From: Nocardioides sediminis
GTDB taxonomy: Bacteria; Actinomycetota; Actinomycetes; Propionibacteriales; Nocardioidaceae
Assembly (NCBI RefSeq): GCF_003047295.1
Contig: NZ_PZYZ01000004.1
Span: forward strand, 62,001-126,000
Direction of reading: 5' to 3'
DNA length: 64,000 nucleotides
The translations under genes and the position numbers were made by a program. Positions 26,998 to 35,579 of the stretch are shown here, piece by piece (position 1 is the first letter of the stretch; each line of letters opens with the position of its first letter). The notes under the pieces were generated by a model. The model did no database searches and had not been told where the DNA came from. It saw only the letters and a list, made by a program, of their open reading frames with translations.

Positions 26998-28383
26998 GTG
27001 GGGGCGCCATCGGTCGAGTGGGGTACGCCGCGTGGCCGCGCGGTCGTCGCCGCCGCGACGCTCGGCTCGGGGATGACGTGGCTCGACGGCTCGGCCGTCA
27101 ACGTCGCCCTCCGCACCATCGGCGAGGACCTCGACGCCTCGCTGGCGCAGCTGCAGTGGATCAACAACGGCTACCTGCTCATGCTCGCCTCCCTGATCCT
27201 GCTCGGCGGCTCCCTCGGGGACCGCTTCGGCCGGCGCCGGGTCTTCGTGGTCGGCACCGTGGTCTTCGCCGGCGCCAGCGTGCTGTGCGGGCTGGCACCC
27301 AACGCAGAGGTCCTCGTCGTGGCCCGGATCCTGCAGGGCGTCGGCGGCGCGCTGCTGACCCCGGGCAGCCTGGCGATGATCCAGGGCTCCTTCCGCCCCC
27401 GCGACCGGGCCAAGGCGATCGGCGCCTGGTCGGGGCTCGGCGGCGTGGCCGGGGCGGTGGGTCCGTTCGTCGGCGGCCTGCTGGTCGACCAGGCGAGCTG
27501 GCGCTGGATCTTCCTCATCAACCTGCCGCTGGCCGTGCTCACCGTGGTGATCGCGGTGCGCTGGGTGCCGGAGACGCGGGACCCCCACGCCCCCACGACC
27601 TTCGACTACACCGGCGCCGTGCTGGCCTCGCTCGCGCTGGGCGGGACGACGTACGCGCTCATCGAGTGGGGCGGGGCCGGCGCGCCGTGGGCAGCGGCGG
27701 CGGGCGTCCTCGCGGCCGTGGCCTTCGTCGCGCTGGAGCGCCGGGAGACGGCGCCGATGGTCCCGCCGGCCCTCTTCCGCGACCGCACGTTCAGCGCGAG
27801 CAACGCGATGACCTTCCTGGTCTACGCCGCCCTCGGCGCCGTGCTGTTCTTCCTCGTCATCCAGCTGCAGACCGTGAGCGGGTACGGCGCCCTCCAGGCC
27901 GGGCTGGCGACCCTGCCGATCACGGTGTGCATGCTCCTCCTGGCCGCCCGCGGCGGCGAGCTGGGCACCCGGCTCGGCCCGCGGATCCCGATGACGGCCG
28001 GGCCGCTCGTCATGGCCGTCGGGACCCTGCTGGTGATGGGGGTCGACGCCGACGTGAGCTACTGGGTCGACGTGCTGCCCGGCCTCACCGTCTTCGGCCT
28101 GGGGCTGGCGCTCATGGTCGCGCCGTTGACCGCCACGGTGCTCGCCGCCGCCCCCGACGACAACGCCGGCATCGCCAGCGGCATCAACAACGCCGTCGCC
28201 CGCGCCGGCTCCCTCATCGCGGTCGCCGCGCTGCCGGTCGCCCTCGGCCTCGGGGGCGACGCGTACGCCGACCCGGTCGCCTTCGACGCGGCGTACGGCG
28301 ACGCGATGCTGGCCTGCGCGGCGCTCCTCGCGCTGGGCGGCCTGGTCTCGTGGTTCACGATCCCGCGGCGGCTGCCGGGGTGA
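26998..28383 (+). CDS. MFS drug/metabolite exporter, DHA2 family
   Basis: A 461-aa major-facilitator protein with about 13-14 hydrophobic segments. The DHA2 motifs are visible: GGSLGDRFGRRRVFVVG (motif A) and GVGGALLTPGSLAMI, with a proton-antiporter motif C-like GGVAGAVGPFVGG. The GTG at 26998 is supported by TAGCCT about 8 nt upstream, suggesting a leaderless transcript of its own. It might export products related to alkane metabolism, but that is only context. Confidence 0.88.
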   Translation: MGAPSVEWGTPRGRAVVAAATLGSGMTWLDGSAVNVALRTIGEDLDASLAQLQWINNGYLLMLASLILLGGSLGDRFGRRRVFVVGTVVFAGASVLCGLAPNAEVLVVARILQGVGGALLTPGSLAMIQGSFRPRDRAKAIGAWSGLGGVAGAVGPFVGGLLVDQASWRWIFLINLPLAVLTVVIAVRWVPETRDPHAPTTFDYTGAVLASLALGGTTYALIEWGGAGAPWAAAAGVLAAVAFVALERRETAPMVPPALFRDRTFSASNAMTFLVYAALGAVLFFLVIQLQTVSGYGALQAGLATLPITVCMLLLAARGGELGTRLGPRIPMTAGPLVMAVGTLLVMGVDADVSYWVDVLPGLTVFGLGLALMVAPLTATVLAAAPDDNAGIASGINNAVARAGSLIAVAALPVALGLGGDAYADPVAFDAAYGDAMLACAALLALGGLVSWFTIPRRLPG

Positions 28384-28445
28384 CCGGCCGGCGACCGGCA
28401 GGACTGGGACGGCGGCCATACCCTGAGACCCATGGGAGGGGAGCC

Positions 28446-29669
28446 ATGACGCGAGTACGCCGCCTGCGCGGCGCAGCAGCGTCCGTCGCGCTCGCCCTCG
28501 CCCTGACCACCGCCTGCACCACCGGCGACCCGGTCGACGCCGCCGGCGAGCCGGAGGGGACGAGCAGCCCCGGGACCCGCCCCGCCGGCGAGACGACCGC
28601 CACCGACACGCCCGCCCCCGTCGCCGACCCCGATCACGCGGTCGACCCGCCGGGGAGGCGGACCGGCACCCTGGTCGGCCCGGACCTGCGCATCTACTCC
28701 AAGGAGCCCCTGAGCGACGAGCTGGTCGAGCGGATCGAGGGAAACCGCCGGGTCGAGCGCGTGGAGCGGATCTCGCTGGGTGACTTCGGCGTGCCGAACG
28801 GCGTCATCACCGTGGCGGCCGTCGACCCGGCGACCTACCGCAACTACACGCCGTACGCGAGCGCGGAGCTCCAAGAGGTCTGGGACCGGGTCGCCGGCGG
28901 CGAGCTGGCGATCGACAAGGCCGTCGGGCGCCGGCTGCAGGACGACGAGGGCTACCTCAAGCTCGGCAACGACAAGGACGCCGCCGAGCTGCACATCGGG
29001 GCCTTCGCCCCGCAGGTGCCGCAGGTCGACGCCGTGGTCAACGAGAAGTGGGGCGAGGACCTGGGCATCGAGTCGGGCAACGCGCTGCTCGTCCACACCG
29101 GCATCCACTCCCCGCGCGAGGTCCGCAAGGACCTCGTCCGGCTGGTCGGGGACGACGCGTCGGTGACGATCCTCGGACCCAACCTCAACCCGGGTGCCAC
29201 CCAGACCGCGGTGCTCACCGGCGGCTCGGTGGCGGAGGCGGTCGGCACGTTCCGCTACACCGTGCTGGGAGCGGGGAGGATCGCGCCCGAGCAGTCGTGG
29301 GTGGACGCCAACATCCGCACCGAGCCGGTGCCCGTCCTCGGCTCGATGACCTGCCACCGCGTGGTCTTCCCGCAGCTGCGGGCCGCCCTGCTGGAGATCC
29401 AGCAGCGCGGCCTCGCCGACGAGATCAACCCCGACGAGTACGCCGGGTGCTTCTACCCGCGCTTCATCGCGGGCACCCAGCAGCTCTCGCTGCACTCCTT
29501 CGGCATCGCCTTCGACATCAACGTGCCGGGCAACCAGCGCGGCACCGTCGGGGAGATCGACCGCGACGTGGTGAGCATCTTCAAGCGTTGGGGCTTCGCC
29601 TGGGGCGGCGACTGGAGCTGGACCGACCCGATGCACTTCGAGATGAACGCGATCGTCGACCCCGAGTAG
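28446..29669 (+). CDS. M15 (VanY-type) peptidase lipoprotein
   Basis: A 407-aa exported lipoprotein. The signal peptide ends in LTTAC with lipidation Cys24, followed by a Thr/Pro/Ala linker to about 70 and an unassigned middle domain. The C-terminal D-alanyl-D-alanine carboxypeptidase domain has zinc ligands His350 and Asp357 (HSFGIAFD) and His397 (MHFE); WGGDW lies just before the last. It probably trims cell-wall peptides at the membrane surface. A strong GGGAGGGGAG precedes the ATG. Confidence 0.87.
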   Translation: MTRVRRLRGAAASVALALALTTACTTGDPVDAAGEPEGTSSPGTRPAGETTATDTPAPVADPDHAVDPPGRRTGTLVGPDLRIYSKEPLSDELVERIEGNRRVERVERISLGDFGVPNGVITVAAVDPATYRNYTPYASAELQEVWDRVAGGELAIDKAVGRRLQDDEGYLKLGNDKDAAELHIGAFAPQVPQVDAVVNEKWGEDLGIESGNALLVHTGIHSPREVRKDLVRLVGDDASVTILGPNLNPGATQTAVLTGGSVAEAVGTFRYTVLGAGRIAPEQSWVDANIRTEPVPVLGSMTCHRVVFPQLRAALLEIQQRGLADEINPDEYAGCFYPRFIAGTQQLSLHSFGIAFDINVPGNQRGTVGEIDRDVVSIFKRWGFAWGGDWSWTDPMHFEMNAIVDPE

Positions 29670-29676
29670 CCGGCGC

Positions 29677-30993
29677 TCAGTCGCGCAGCGGGTGCGCGAC
29701 CTCGTCGGCGGGGAGCCGCGCCCACAGCACGGCGACCACGGCGACCACCACGGGCACGGTGCCGGCGATGAAGAAGGTGTTGCGCAGGCCGATGGCGTCG
29801 GAGACGGGGCCGGCGAGGGCCATCGAGACCGGCATCAGCGAGACGCTCACGAAGAAGTCGAGCGAGGCGACCCGGCCGAGCAGGTGCGGCGGCACCCGGC
29901 GCTGGAGCAGGGTGCCCCAGATGACCATCGGGAAGGAGAACAGCGCGCCCATCACGAGCGCGGCGGCGACGACGACCCACACCGACTCGGCCAGCGCGAT
30001 CACCACGAAGGGCAGCGCGCCGACGCCCCAGCCGAGGTTCATCACCGTCAGGTAGCGGCGCGGCATCCGCACCGACGCCATCGCCAGCGAGCCGAGGGCG
30101 CCGCCGATGCCGAAGGCGGCCAGCACGTAGGAGTGGTCGCTGGGACCGCCGCCGAGCCGGTCCTTGACCAGGAACGGGATGAGCACCTCCAGCGGGCCCA
30201 TCATCACCAGGATCATCAGCGAGGCGAACAGCAGCGTCGCCAGCAGCCACGGCGTGCGGACCATGTAGGAGAAGCCCTCGCGCATGTCGGCGACGGCGGC
30301 CCGCACCGGGTGGCCGGCGTGCGCCTCGTCCAGCGTGCGGCGTACGGGGGTCGAGGGGACCCGGCCCAGGAAGACCAGCGCCAGCGCGGACGACACGGCC
30401 GCGACGGTGAAGGCCGCCCCGGGCGAGGCCGCGGCGACGACGGCGCCGGCGACGGCCGGGCCGATCGCCTGGCCGATCGTGGGGCGCACCATCCCCTCGA
30501 AGCCGTTGACCGCCTGGAGGTCGGACTCGGGGATGAGCGCGGGCAGCCACGCGGAGTAGGCGGGGTAGTAGAAGGCCATGCCCATGCCGGTCACGAAGGT
30601 GACGCAGGCGAGCATCCACACGGCACCGAGGTCGGCCGCCGAGAGGAAGGCGACCAGCGCCATGCCGGCGGTCTCGACGAGCGCGACCACGAGCAGGATC
30701 GTCTTCTGCGGGACCCGGTCGGCCACGACGCCGGCCAGCAGGGCCGGGACCAGCACGCCGACGGCGCTGGCGGTCATCACGGTGGACAGCTGCCCGGGCC
30801 CGCCGTCGAGGCGGATGACCTCCCAGACGAGGGCGACGATCCACACGCCGCTGGCGAACGAGCTCGCCGCGAGTGCCAGCGCGAGCCAGCGATAGGCCGG
30901 GGTCCGGAAGGGCGTGAGGGCGCGCGGCAGCCGCCGGCCGACCTGCTGGTCGCCGACCGTGTCCTGCACCTGGTCGATCAGCGGGTCCGGCAT
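29677..30993 (-). CDS. MFS transporter, EntS-like (MFS_3)
   Basis: A 438-aa transporter with 12 predicted membrane segments and the MFS motif A-like GVVADRVPQKTILLV. The FEGMVRPTIGQAIGPAVAG block in helix 5 is typical of EntS/MFS_3 exporters, which often move siderophores or drugs. Substrate unknown. It converges on the M15 lipoprotein gene with 7 nt between stops and diverges from the quinone oxidoreductase gene. Confidence 0.85.
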   Translation of the reverse strand: MPDPLIDQVQDTVGDQQVGRRLPRALTPFRTPAYRWLALALAASSFASGVWIVALVWEVIRLDGGPGQLSTVMTASAVGVLVPALLAGVVADRVPQKTILLVVALVETAGMALVAFLSAADLGAVWMLACVTFVTGMGMAFYYPAYSAWLPALIPESDLQAVNGFEGMVRPTIGQAIGPAVAGAVVAAASPGAAFTVAAVSSALALVFLGRVPSTPVRRTLDEAHAGHPVRAAVADMREGFSYMVRTPWLLATLLFASLMILVMMGPLEVLIPFLVKDRLGGGPSDHSYVLAAFGIGGALGSLAMASVRMPRRYLTVMNLGWGVGALPFVVIALAESVWVVVAAALVMGALFSFPMVIWGTLLQRRVPPHLLGRVASLDFFVSVSLMPVSMALAGPVSDAIGLRNTFFIAGTVPVVVAVVAVLWARLPADEVAHPLRD

Positions 30994-31073
30994 GTCGCAC
31001 AGTCTGACGGGAGGCACCGGCAGCGGACCACGCATTTCTTGCTGCACTGATTGCTCACGACCGGATGCTCGGC

Positions 31074-31091
31074 CCTCACGTGCACGTGAGG
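31074..31091. promoter_or_regulatory. Perfect 18-bp palindrome between divergent genes
   Basis: CCTCACGTGCACGTGAGG is its own reverse complement across all 18 bases. It lies in the 162-bp gap between the divergent MFS and quinone oxidoreductase genes, upstream of both. Continuous self-complementarity without a loop favours a protein-binding site over a terminator. The binding protein is unknown. Confidence 0.55.
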
Positions 31092-31155
31092 TCAAGGGGG
31101 ATTCGTGCCCGGCGCCCAAGGACCGCGCGGGGCCCGCCCGCTAGCCTCCACGACC

Positions 31156-32124
31156 ATGCGCGCAGTCCAGGTCGTCACGCCCACCGGTCCCCTCGACGTC
31201 GTGGTCAACGACGTCCCCGAGCCGACGCCCGGCCCCGACGACGTCCTCGTCGAGGTGCACAGCGTCGGGGTGTCGTTCCCCGACCTGCTGCTCAGCCGCG
31301 GCGAGTACCAGATGAAGCCCGAGCCGCCCTTCACCCTCGGCGTCGACTTCGCCGGCGAGGTCCTCGACCCGGGCAGCAGCGACCTCGCCGTGGGCCAGCG
31401 CGTCGCCGGCGTGTCCGGCTGGGGCAACGCCGCCGAGCGCGTGGCCTCGCCGAAGGCCTGGACGTTCCCCCTGCCCGACGTCTCGTCGTACGACGAGGGG
31501 GCGGCGCTGCCGATGAACTACCTGACCGCGCAGTTCGCGCTCCGGGACCGCGGCGGCATCCGTGAGGGCGAGACCGTGCTGGTCCACGGCGCCGCCGGCG
31601 GCGTCGGCACCGCGACCATCCAGGTCGCCAAGGGCTACGGCGCACGCACCATCGCCGTGGTCAGCACCGAGGAGAAGGCCGAGGTCGCCCGGGCCGCCGG
31701 CGCCGACGACGCGGTGCTGGTCGACGGGTTCAAGGACCGGGTCAAGGAGCTCACCGGCGGCCGCGGCGTCGACATCGTGCTCGACGTCGTCGGCGGCGAC
31801 CTCTTCACCGACTCGTTGCGCTCCCTGGCCGAGCTGGGCCGGCTGCTGGTCGTCGGGTTCGCCGCCGGCCAGGGCATCCCGGAGGTCAAGGTCAACCGGC
31901 TGCTGCTCAACAACGTCGACGTCCGCGGCGTCGGCTGGGGCGCCTACGCGATGACCCGCCAGGACTTCATGCAGCGGCAGTGGGCCGAGCTGGTGCCGAT
32001 GATCGAGAGCGGGGTGGTCCGCCCGCCCGTGGGCGCGACGTACGCCCTCGAGGACTTCGGGCAGGCGCTCGTCGACATGGACGAGCGGCGCACGCTGGGC
32101 AAGAGCGTCGTCCGGGTGCGCTGA
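31156..32124 (+). CDS. NADPH:quinone oxidoreductase-like (zinc-free MDR family)
   Basis: A 322-aa medium-chain dehydrogenase/reductase. The N-terminal GroES-like domain includes GVSFPDLLLSRGEYQ and lacks the zinc-binding Cys/His set, as in quinone reductases and enoyl reductases. The cofactor loop HGAAGGVGTATIQVAK is the AxxGGVG form typical of NADPH use. TAGCCT lies 8 nt before the ATG at 31156, suggesting a leaderless mRNA; the palindrome at 31074 may control it. Confidence 0.9.
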   Translation: MRAVQVVTPTGPLDVVVNDVPEPTPGPDDVLVEVHSVGVSFPDLLLSRGEYQMKPEPPFTLGVDFAGEVLDPGSSDLAVGQRVAGVSGWGNAAERVASPKAWTFPLPDVSSYDEGAALPMNYLTAQFALRDRGGIREGETVLVHGAAGGVGTATIQVAKGYGARTIAVVSTEEKAEVARAAGADDAVLVDGFKDRVKELTGGRGVDIVLDVVGGDLFTDSLRSLAELGRLLVVGFAAGQGIPEVKVNRLLLNNVDVRGVGWGAYAMTRQDFMQRQWAELVPMIESGVVRPPVGATYALEDFGQALVDMDERRTLGKSVVRVR

Positions 32125-32195
32125 CCCGGTCCGGACACGCGGGCCGGGCTCGGTCGTCGGCCGCCGCGTTGACGGCGCCGGTTAGGGTCGGCTCC

Positions 32196-34157
32196 GTGAG
32201 CACCCTCGACGACGCCCGCCCGGGCATGAACCCTGACATCCGTCCCCAGGACGACCTGTTCGGCCACGTCAACGGGCGCTGGCTCGACGAGACCGAGATC
32301 CCCAGCGACCGCTCGAGCTGGGGTCCCTTCGTCCAGCTGGCCGACGCCGCCGAGCAGCAGGTGCGCGACATCATCACCTCGCTCGCCGAGACGCCGGCCG
32401 ACCGGCTCGACGAGGACGCGCGCAAGATCGGCGACCTCTTCGCCTCCTTCATGGACGAGGAGCGGATCGACCGGCTGGGCACCCGGCCGATCCAGCCGCT
32501 GGTCAAGGCCGTCGAGGGCCTGCGCGACGTGCGCGACCTCGCCGCCTTCCTCGGCGAGTTCGAGCGCATCGGCGGTGCCGGCCTCTTCGGTTCCTACATC
32601 GACACCGACGACCGCAACTCCGACCGCTACCTCTTCCACATCACCCAGGGCGGGCTCGGCCTCCCGGACGAGAGCTACTACCGGGAGGACAAGTTCGCCG
32701 AGGTCCGCGAGGCGTACGTCGCCTACCTGACCAGGCTCCTCGGGCTCGCCGAGACCGAGTGGCTGGGCGACCCGGCGGCGGCCGCGCAGACGATCCTCGA
32801 GCTCGACACGCGCCTGGCCAAGGGCCACTGGGAGCGCGCGGAGACCCGCGACGTCCAGAAGACCTACAACCTGATGACCCTCGACGAGGTCAAGGAGCTC
32901 GCCCCGGCCTTCGACTGGGACGCCTACGTCACCAACCTCGGCGGCAGCAGCGAGACGATCGCCGAGTCCTGCGTCCGGCAGCCCTCCTACCTCGCGCACA
33001 TGTCGACGGTGCTCGAGGAGGTCGACATCGAGCAGTGGCGTCCCTGGCTGCTCTTCCACGTGCTGCGCTCCGCGGCGCCGTACCTCCCGGACGCGTTCGT
33101 GCAGACCAACTTCGACTTCTACGGTCGCACCCTCAACGGCACCCCCGAGCTGCGCGAGCGCTGGAAGCGCGGTGTGGCACTGGTCGAGGGCGCCATCGGC
33201 GAGGCCGTCGGCAAGGTCTACGTCGAGCGGCACTTCCCGCCGGAGTCCAAGGCGATGATGGACGAGCTGGTCGCCAACCTGCTCCAGGCCTACCGCGTCT
33301 CCATCGAGGCGCTGGACTGGATGACCGAGGAGACCAAGCAGCGGGCCTACGAGAAGCTCGACACCTTCCGGCCCAAGATCGGCTACCCGGAGAAGTTCCG
33401 TGACTACAGCAACCTGCGGGTCAGCCCGGACGACCTGATGGGCAACGTGGCGGCGTCGGCAGCGTTCGAGACCGACCGCGAGCTGGCCAAGATCGGCTCC
33501 CCGGTCGACCGCGACGAGTGGTTCATGCTGCCGCAGACCGTCAACGCCTACTACAACCCCGGCACCAACGAGATCTGCTTCCCCGCGGGCATCCTGCAGA
33601 AGCCGTTCTTCAGCCCCGACGCCCACCCCGCGGAGAACTACGGCGGCATCGGCGCGGTCATCGGCCACGAGATCGGCCACGGCTTCGACGACCAGGGCGC
33701 GCAGTACGACGGCGCCGGCAACCTCAACGACTGGTGGACCGCGAACGACAAGTCCGCCTTCGAGGTCAAGTCCAAGGCGCTCATCGAGCAGTACGACGGC
33801 TTCGAGCCGCGCGCGCTGCCCGGCGAGAAGGTCAACGGCGCGCTGACCGTCGGCGAGAACATCGGCGACCTCGGCGGCCTCACCATCGGCCACAAGGCGT
33901 TCGTCATCGCTGCTCAGGCGGCGGGCGGCGAGGCCTCGGTCGAGGACCGGCGCAAGGTGTTCCTCAACTGGGCCTACTGCTGGCGCACCAAGCGGCGCAA
34001 GGAGCAGGAGCAGCAGTACCTCACCATCGACCCGCACTCGCCGCCGGAGTTCCGCGCCAACATCGTGCGCAACCTCGACGAGTTCCACGAGGTCTTCGAG
34101 ACCGGGCCCGAGGACGGGCTGTGGGTCGAGCCGGACCAGCGGGTCCGCATCTGGTGA
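32196..34157 (+). CDS. M13-family (neprilysin-like) zinc endopeptidase
   Basis: A 653-aa peptidase. Zinc ligands are His491 and His495 in HEIGH with catalytic Glu492; the third ligand is Glu554 in GENIGDLGG, and VNAYYNP provides substrate binding. The CRTKRR-like C-terminus (YCWRTKRRKEQ) matches PepO relatives. No signal peptide or membrane anchor is visible, so it is probably cytosolic. The GTG at 32196 follows TAGGGT by a short distance; the ATG at 32226 is an alternative start. Confidence 0.92.
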   Translation: MSTLDDARPGMNPDIRPQDDLFGHVNGRWLDETEIPSDRSSWGPFVQLADAAEQQVRDIITSLAETPADRLDEDARKIGDLFASFMDEERIDRLGTRPIQPLVKAVEGLRDVRDLAAFLGEFERIGGAGLFGSYIDTDDRNSDRYLFHITQGGLGLPDESYYREDKFAEVREAYVAYLTRLLGLAETEWLGDPAAAAQTILELDTRLAKGHWERAETRDVQKTYNLMTLDEVKELAPAFDWDAYVTNLGGSSETIAESCVRQPSYLAHMSTVLEEVDIEQWRPWLLFHVLRSAAPYLPDAFVQTNFDFYGRTLNGTPELRERWKRGVALVEGAIGEAVGKVYVERHFPPESKAMMDELVANLLQAYRVSIEALDWMTEETKQRAYEKLDTFRPKIGYPEKFRDYSNLRVSPDDLMGNVAASAAFETDRELAKIGSPVDRDEWFMLPQTVNAYYNPGTNEICFPAGILQKPFFSPDAHPAENYGGIGAVIGHEIGHGFDDQGAQYDGAGNLNDWWTANDKSAFEVKSKALIEQYDGFEPRALPGEKVNGALTVGENIGDLGGLTIGHKAFVIAAQAAGGEASVEDRRKVFLNWAYCWRTKRRKEQEQQYLTIDPHSPPEFRANIVRNLDEFHEVFETGPEDGLWVEPDQRVRIW

Positions 34158-34163
34158 CCGTGT

Positions 34164-34201
34164 CGTCGCCGTACGGCGTCCGCGGGCGGCGTGCGGCGAC
34201 G
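34164..34201 (+). terminator. Hairpin terminator after M13 peptidase gene
   Basis: Two 12-nt arms (34164-34175 and 34190-34201) pair with a single mismatch around a 14-nt loop, 6 nt after the stop codon. There is no U-tract, as is usual in very GC-rich Actinobacteria. Confidence 0.5.
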
Positions 34202-34245
34202 GATCGGCCGGTCACGGACTGGCGCGCGCCCCTATGCTGACCTCC

Positions 34246-34704
34246 ATGCGAGAGAAGGTCACCATCGACGGCGGGATCCTGGTCGGACACGACGGATCGA
34301 AGGCCTCGAGCGAGGCGGTGGCCTGGGCCTCCCGCCACGCCGCGCGGCTCGGCGTGCACCTGCACGTGCTGCGGGCGTGGAGCCTCACCAACGCACCCCG
34401 GCCGGCGAGCATGAAGCCCGGCTACGTGCCGCCGGAGAAGGACTTCGAGGAGGCGGTCCTCGCGCAGCTCGCCCGCGACGTGGAGGCGCTGCACCTGCCC
34501 CCCGACTGCACGGTGGACCTGCACGCCGCCCACGGGCAGTCCTCGGCCAAGCTCCTCGAGGCGGCCGAGGGCGCCGAGATGCTCGTCGTCGGACGCCGGG
34601 GCGCCGGGGGCTTCCGCGGCCTGCTGACGGGTTCGACCGCCGACCAGGTGGTGCGGCACTCGCCGTGCCCCGTTGTGGTCGTGCCGGTCAAGAACGGCGA
34701 CTGA
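34246..34704 (+). CDS. Universal stress protein (UspA family)
   Basis: A 152-aa single-domain Usp. The ATP-binding loop GRRGAGGFRGLLTGSTADQVV follows the Usp pattern of glycines ending in GS. It may bind ATP and act in stress or energy limitation. The ATG at 34246 is preferred to one 12 nt upstream because TATGCT, which overlaps that earlier ATG, forms a -10 element 7 nt before 34246. Confidence 0.9.
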   Translation: MREKVTIDGGILVGHDGSKASSEAVAWASRHAARLGVHLHVLRAWSLTNAPRPASMKPGYVPPEKDFEEAVLAQLARDVEALHLPPDCTVDLHAAHGQSSAKLLEAAEGAEMLVVGRRGAGGFRGLLTGSTADQVVRHSPCPVVVVPVKNGD

Positions 34705-34711
34705 CCCCGCG

Positions 34712-35479
34712 GTGGCCGGGCTCGACCTCAAGCCGGGCCACGACCAGGCGTCGTACGCCGTCCGCTGCGAGTGGGGGCCGGTCGGCGCCACGGCCGTGCC
34801 CGCCGACGTCGCGGTGGTCGTCGACGTGCTGTCCTTCACCACCACGGTGGCGGTCGCGGTCGAGAGGGGGATCGACGTCCTGCCGTTCCGCTGGCGGGAC
34901 TCCCGCGCCGTGGAGCACGCCGCGTCCCGCGACGCGCTGCTGGCCGTCGGCCGTCTCGAGGCCCGCGAGCAGGCCGGGCAGGTGAGCCTCTCCCCGGCCG
35001 CGATGGCCGGGGTGCGCGACGTGGAGCGGGTCGTGCTGCCCTCGCCCAACGGCTCGACGATCACCTGGGCCTTGGCCGGCACCGGCGCCCGGGTCGTCGC
35101 GGGGTCGCTGCGCAACGCCGCTGCGGTGGCCGACCACCTGGCTCCGCTGCTGCGCGGGGGCGCCACCTGCGTCGTCGTACCGGCGGGGGAGCGGTGGCCC
35201 GACGACACCCTGCGTCCCTGCGTGGAGGACCTGTGGGGCGCCGGCGCGATCCTGTCCGCGCTCGCGGACCGCGGGGTCGAGGGACTCAGCCCCGAGGCCC
35301 GGGCGGCGACGCACGCCTGGGCGGGCGCCCGGCTGCCGGTCGACCTGCACGACTGCGCCGGGGGACGCGAGCTGGCGGCGGCCGGGTTCGCCGACGACGT
35401 GTCGATGGCGGCGGAGGTCGACGCCGCAGACGTCGTGCCGGTGCTGGAGGGCGAGGTCTTCAGGGACGCCCGCCACTGA
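34712..35479 (+). CDS. comB: 2-phosphosulfolactate phosphatase-like protein (ComB family)
   Basis: A 255-aa protein of the ComB family, whose archetype removes phosphate from 2-phosphosulfolactate in coenzyme M synthesis. Conserved segments are DVLSFTTTVAVAVERG, LPSPNGSTI and DCAGGREL. Actinobacteria do not make coenzyme M, so the real substrate is probably different or belongs to sulfolactate metabolism. The GTG at 34712 lies 7 nt after the Usp stop, so the two may be co-transcribed. Confidence 0.85.
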   Translation: MAGLDLKPGHDQASYAVRCEWGPVGATAVPADVAVVVDVLSFTTTVAVAVERGIDVLPFRWRDSRAVEHAASRDALLAVGRLEAREQAGQVSLSPAAMAGVRDVERVVLPSPNGSTITWALAGTGARVVAGSLRNAAAVADHLAPLLRGGATCVVVPAGERWPDDTLRPCVEDLWGAGAILSALADRGVEGLSPEARAATHAWAGARLPVDLHDCAGGRELAAAGFADDVSMAAEVDAADVVPVLEGEVFRDARH

Positions 35480-35579
35480 CCGGGACCCGCGTCCCCGATC
35501 CGGGCGACGTACGTCGAGAGCCCCCACGAGCCGCGCCGGTCGCCCTAGGATCGTCGCCGACAAGGGGGGAGTCGGCGCC

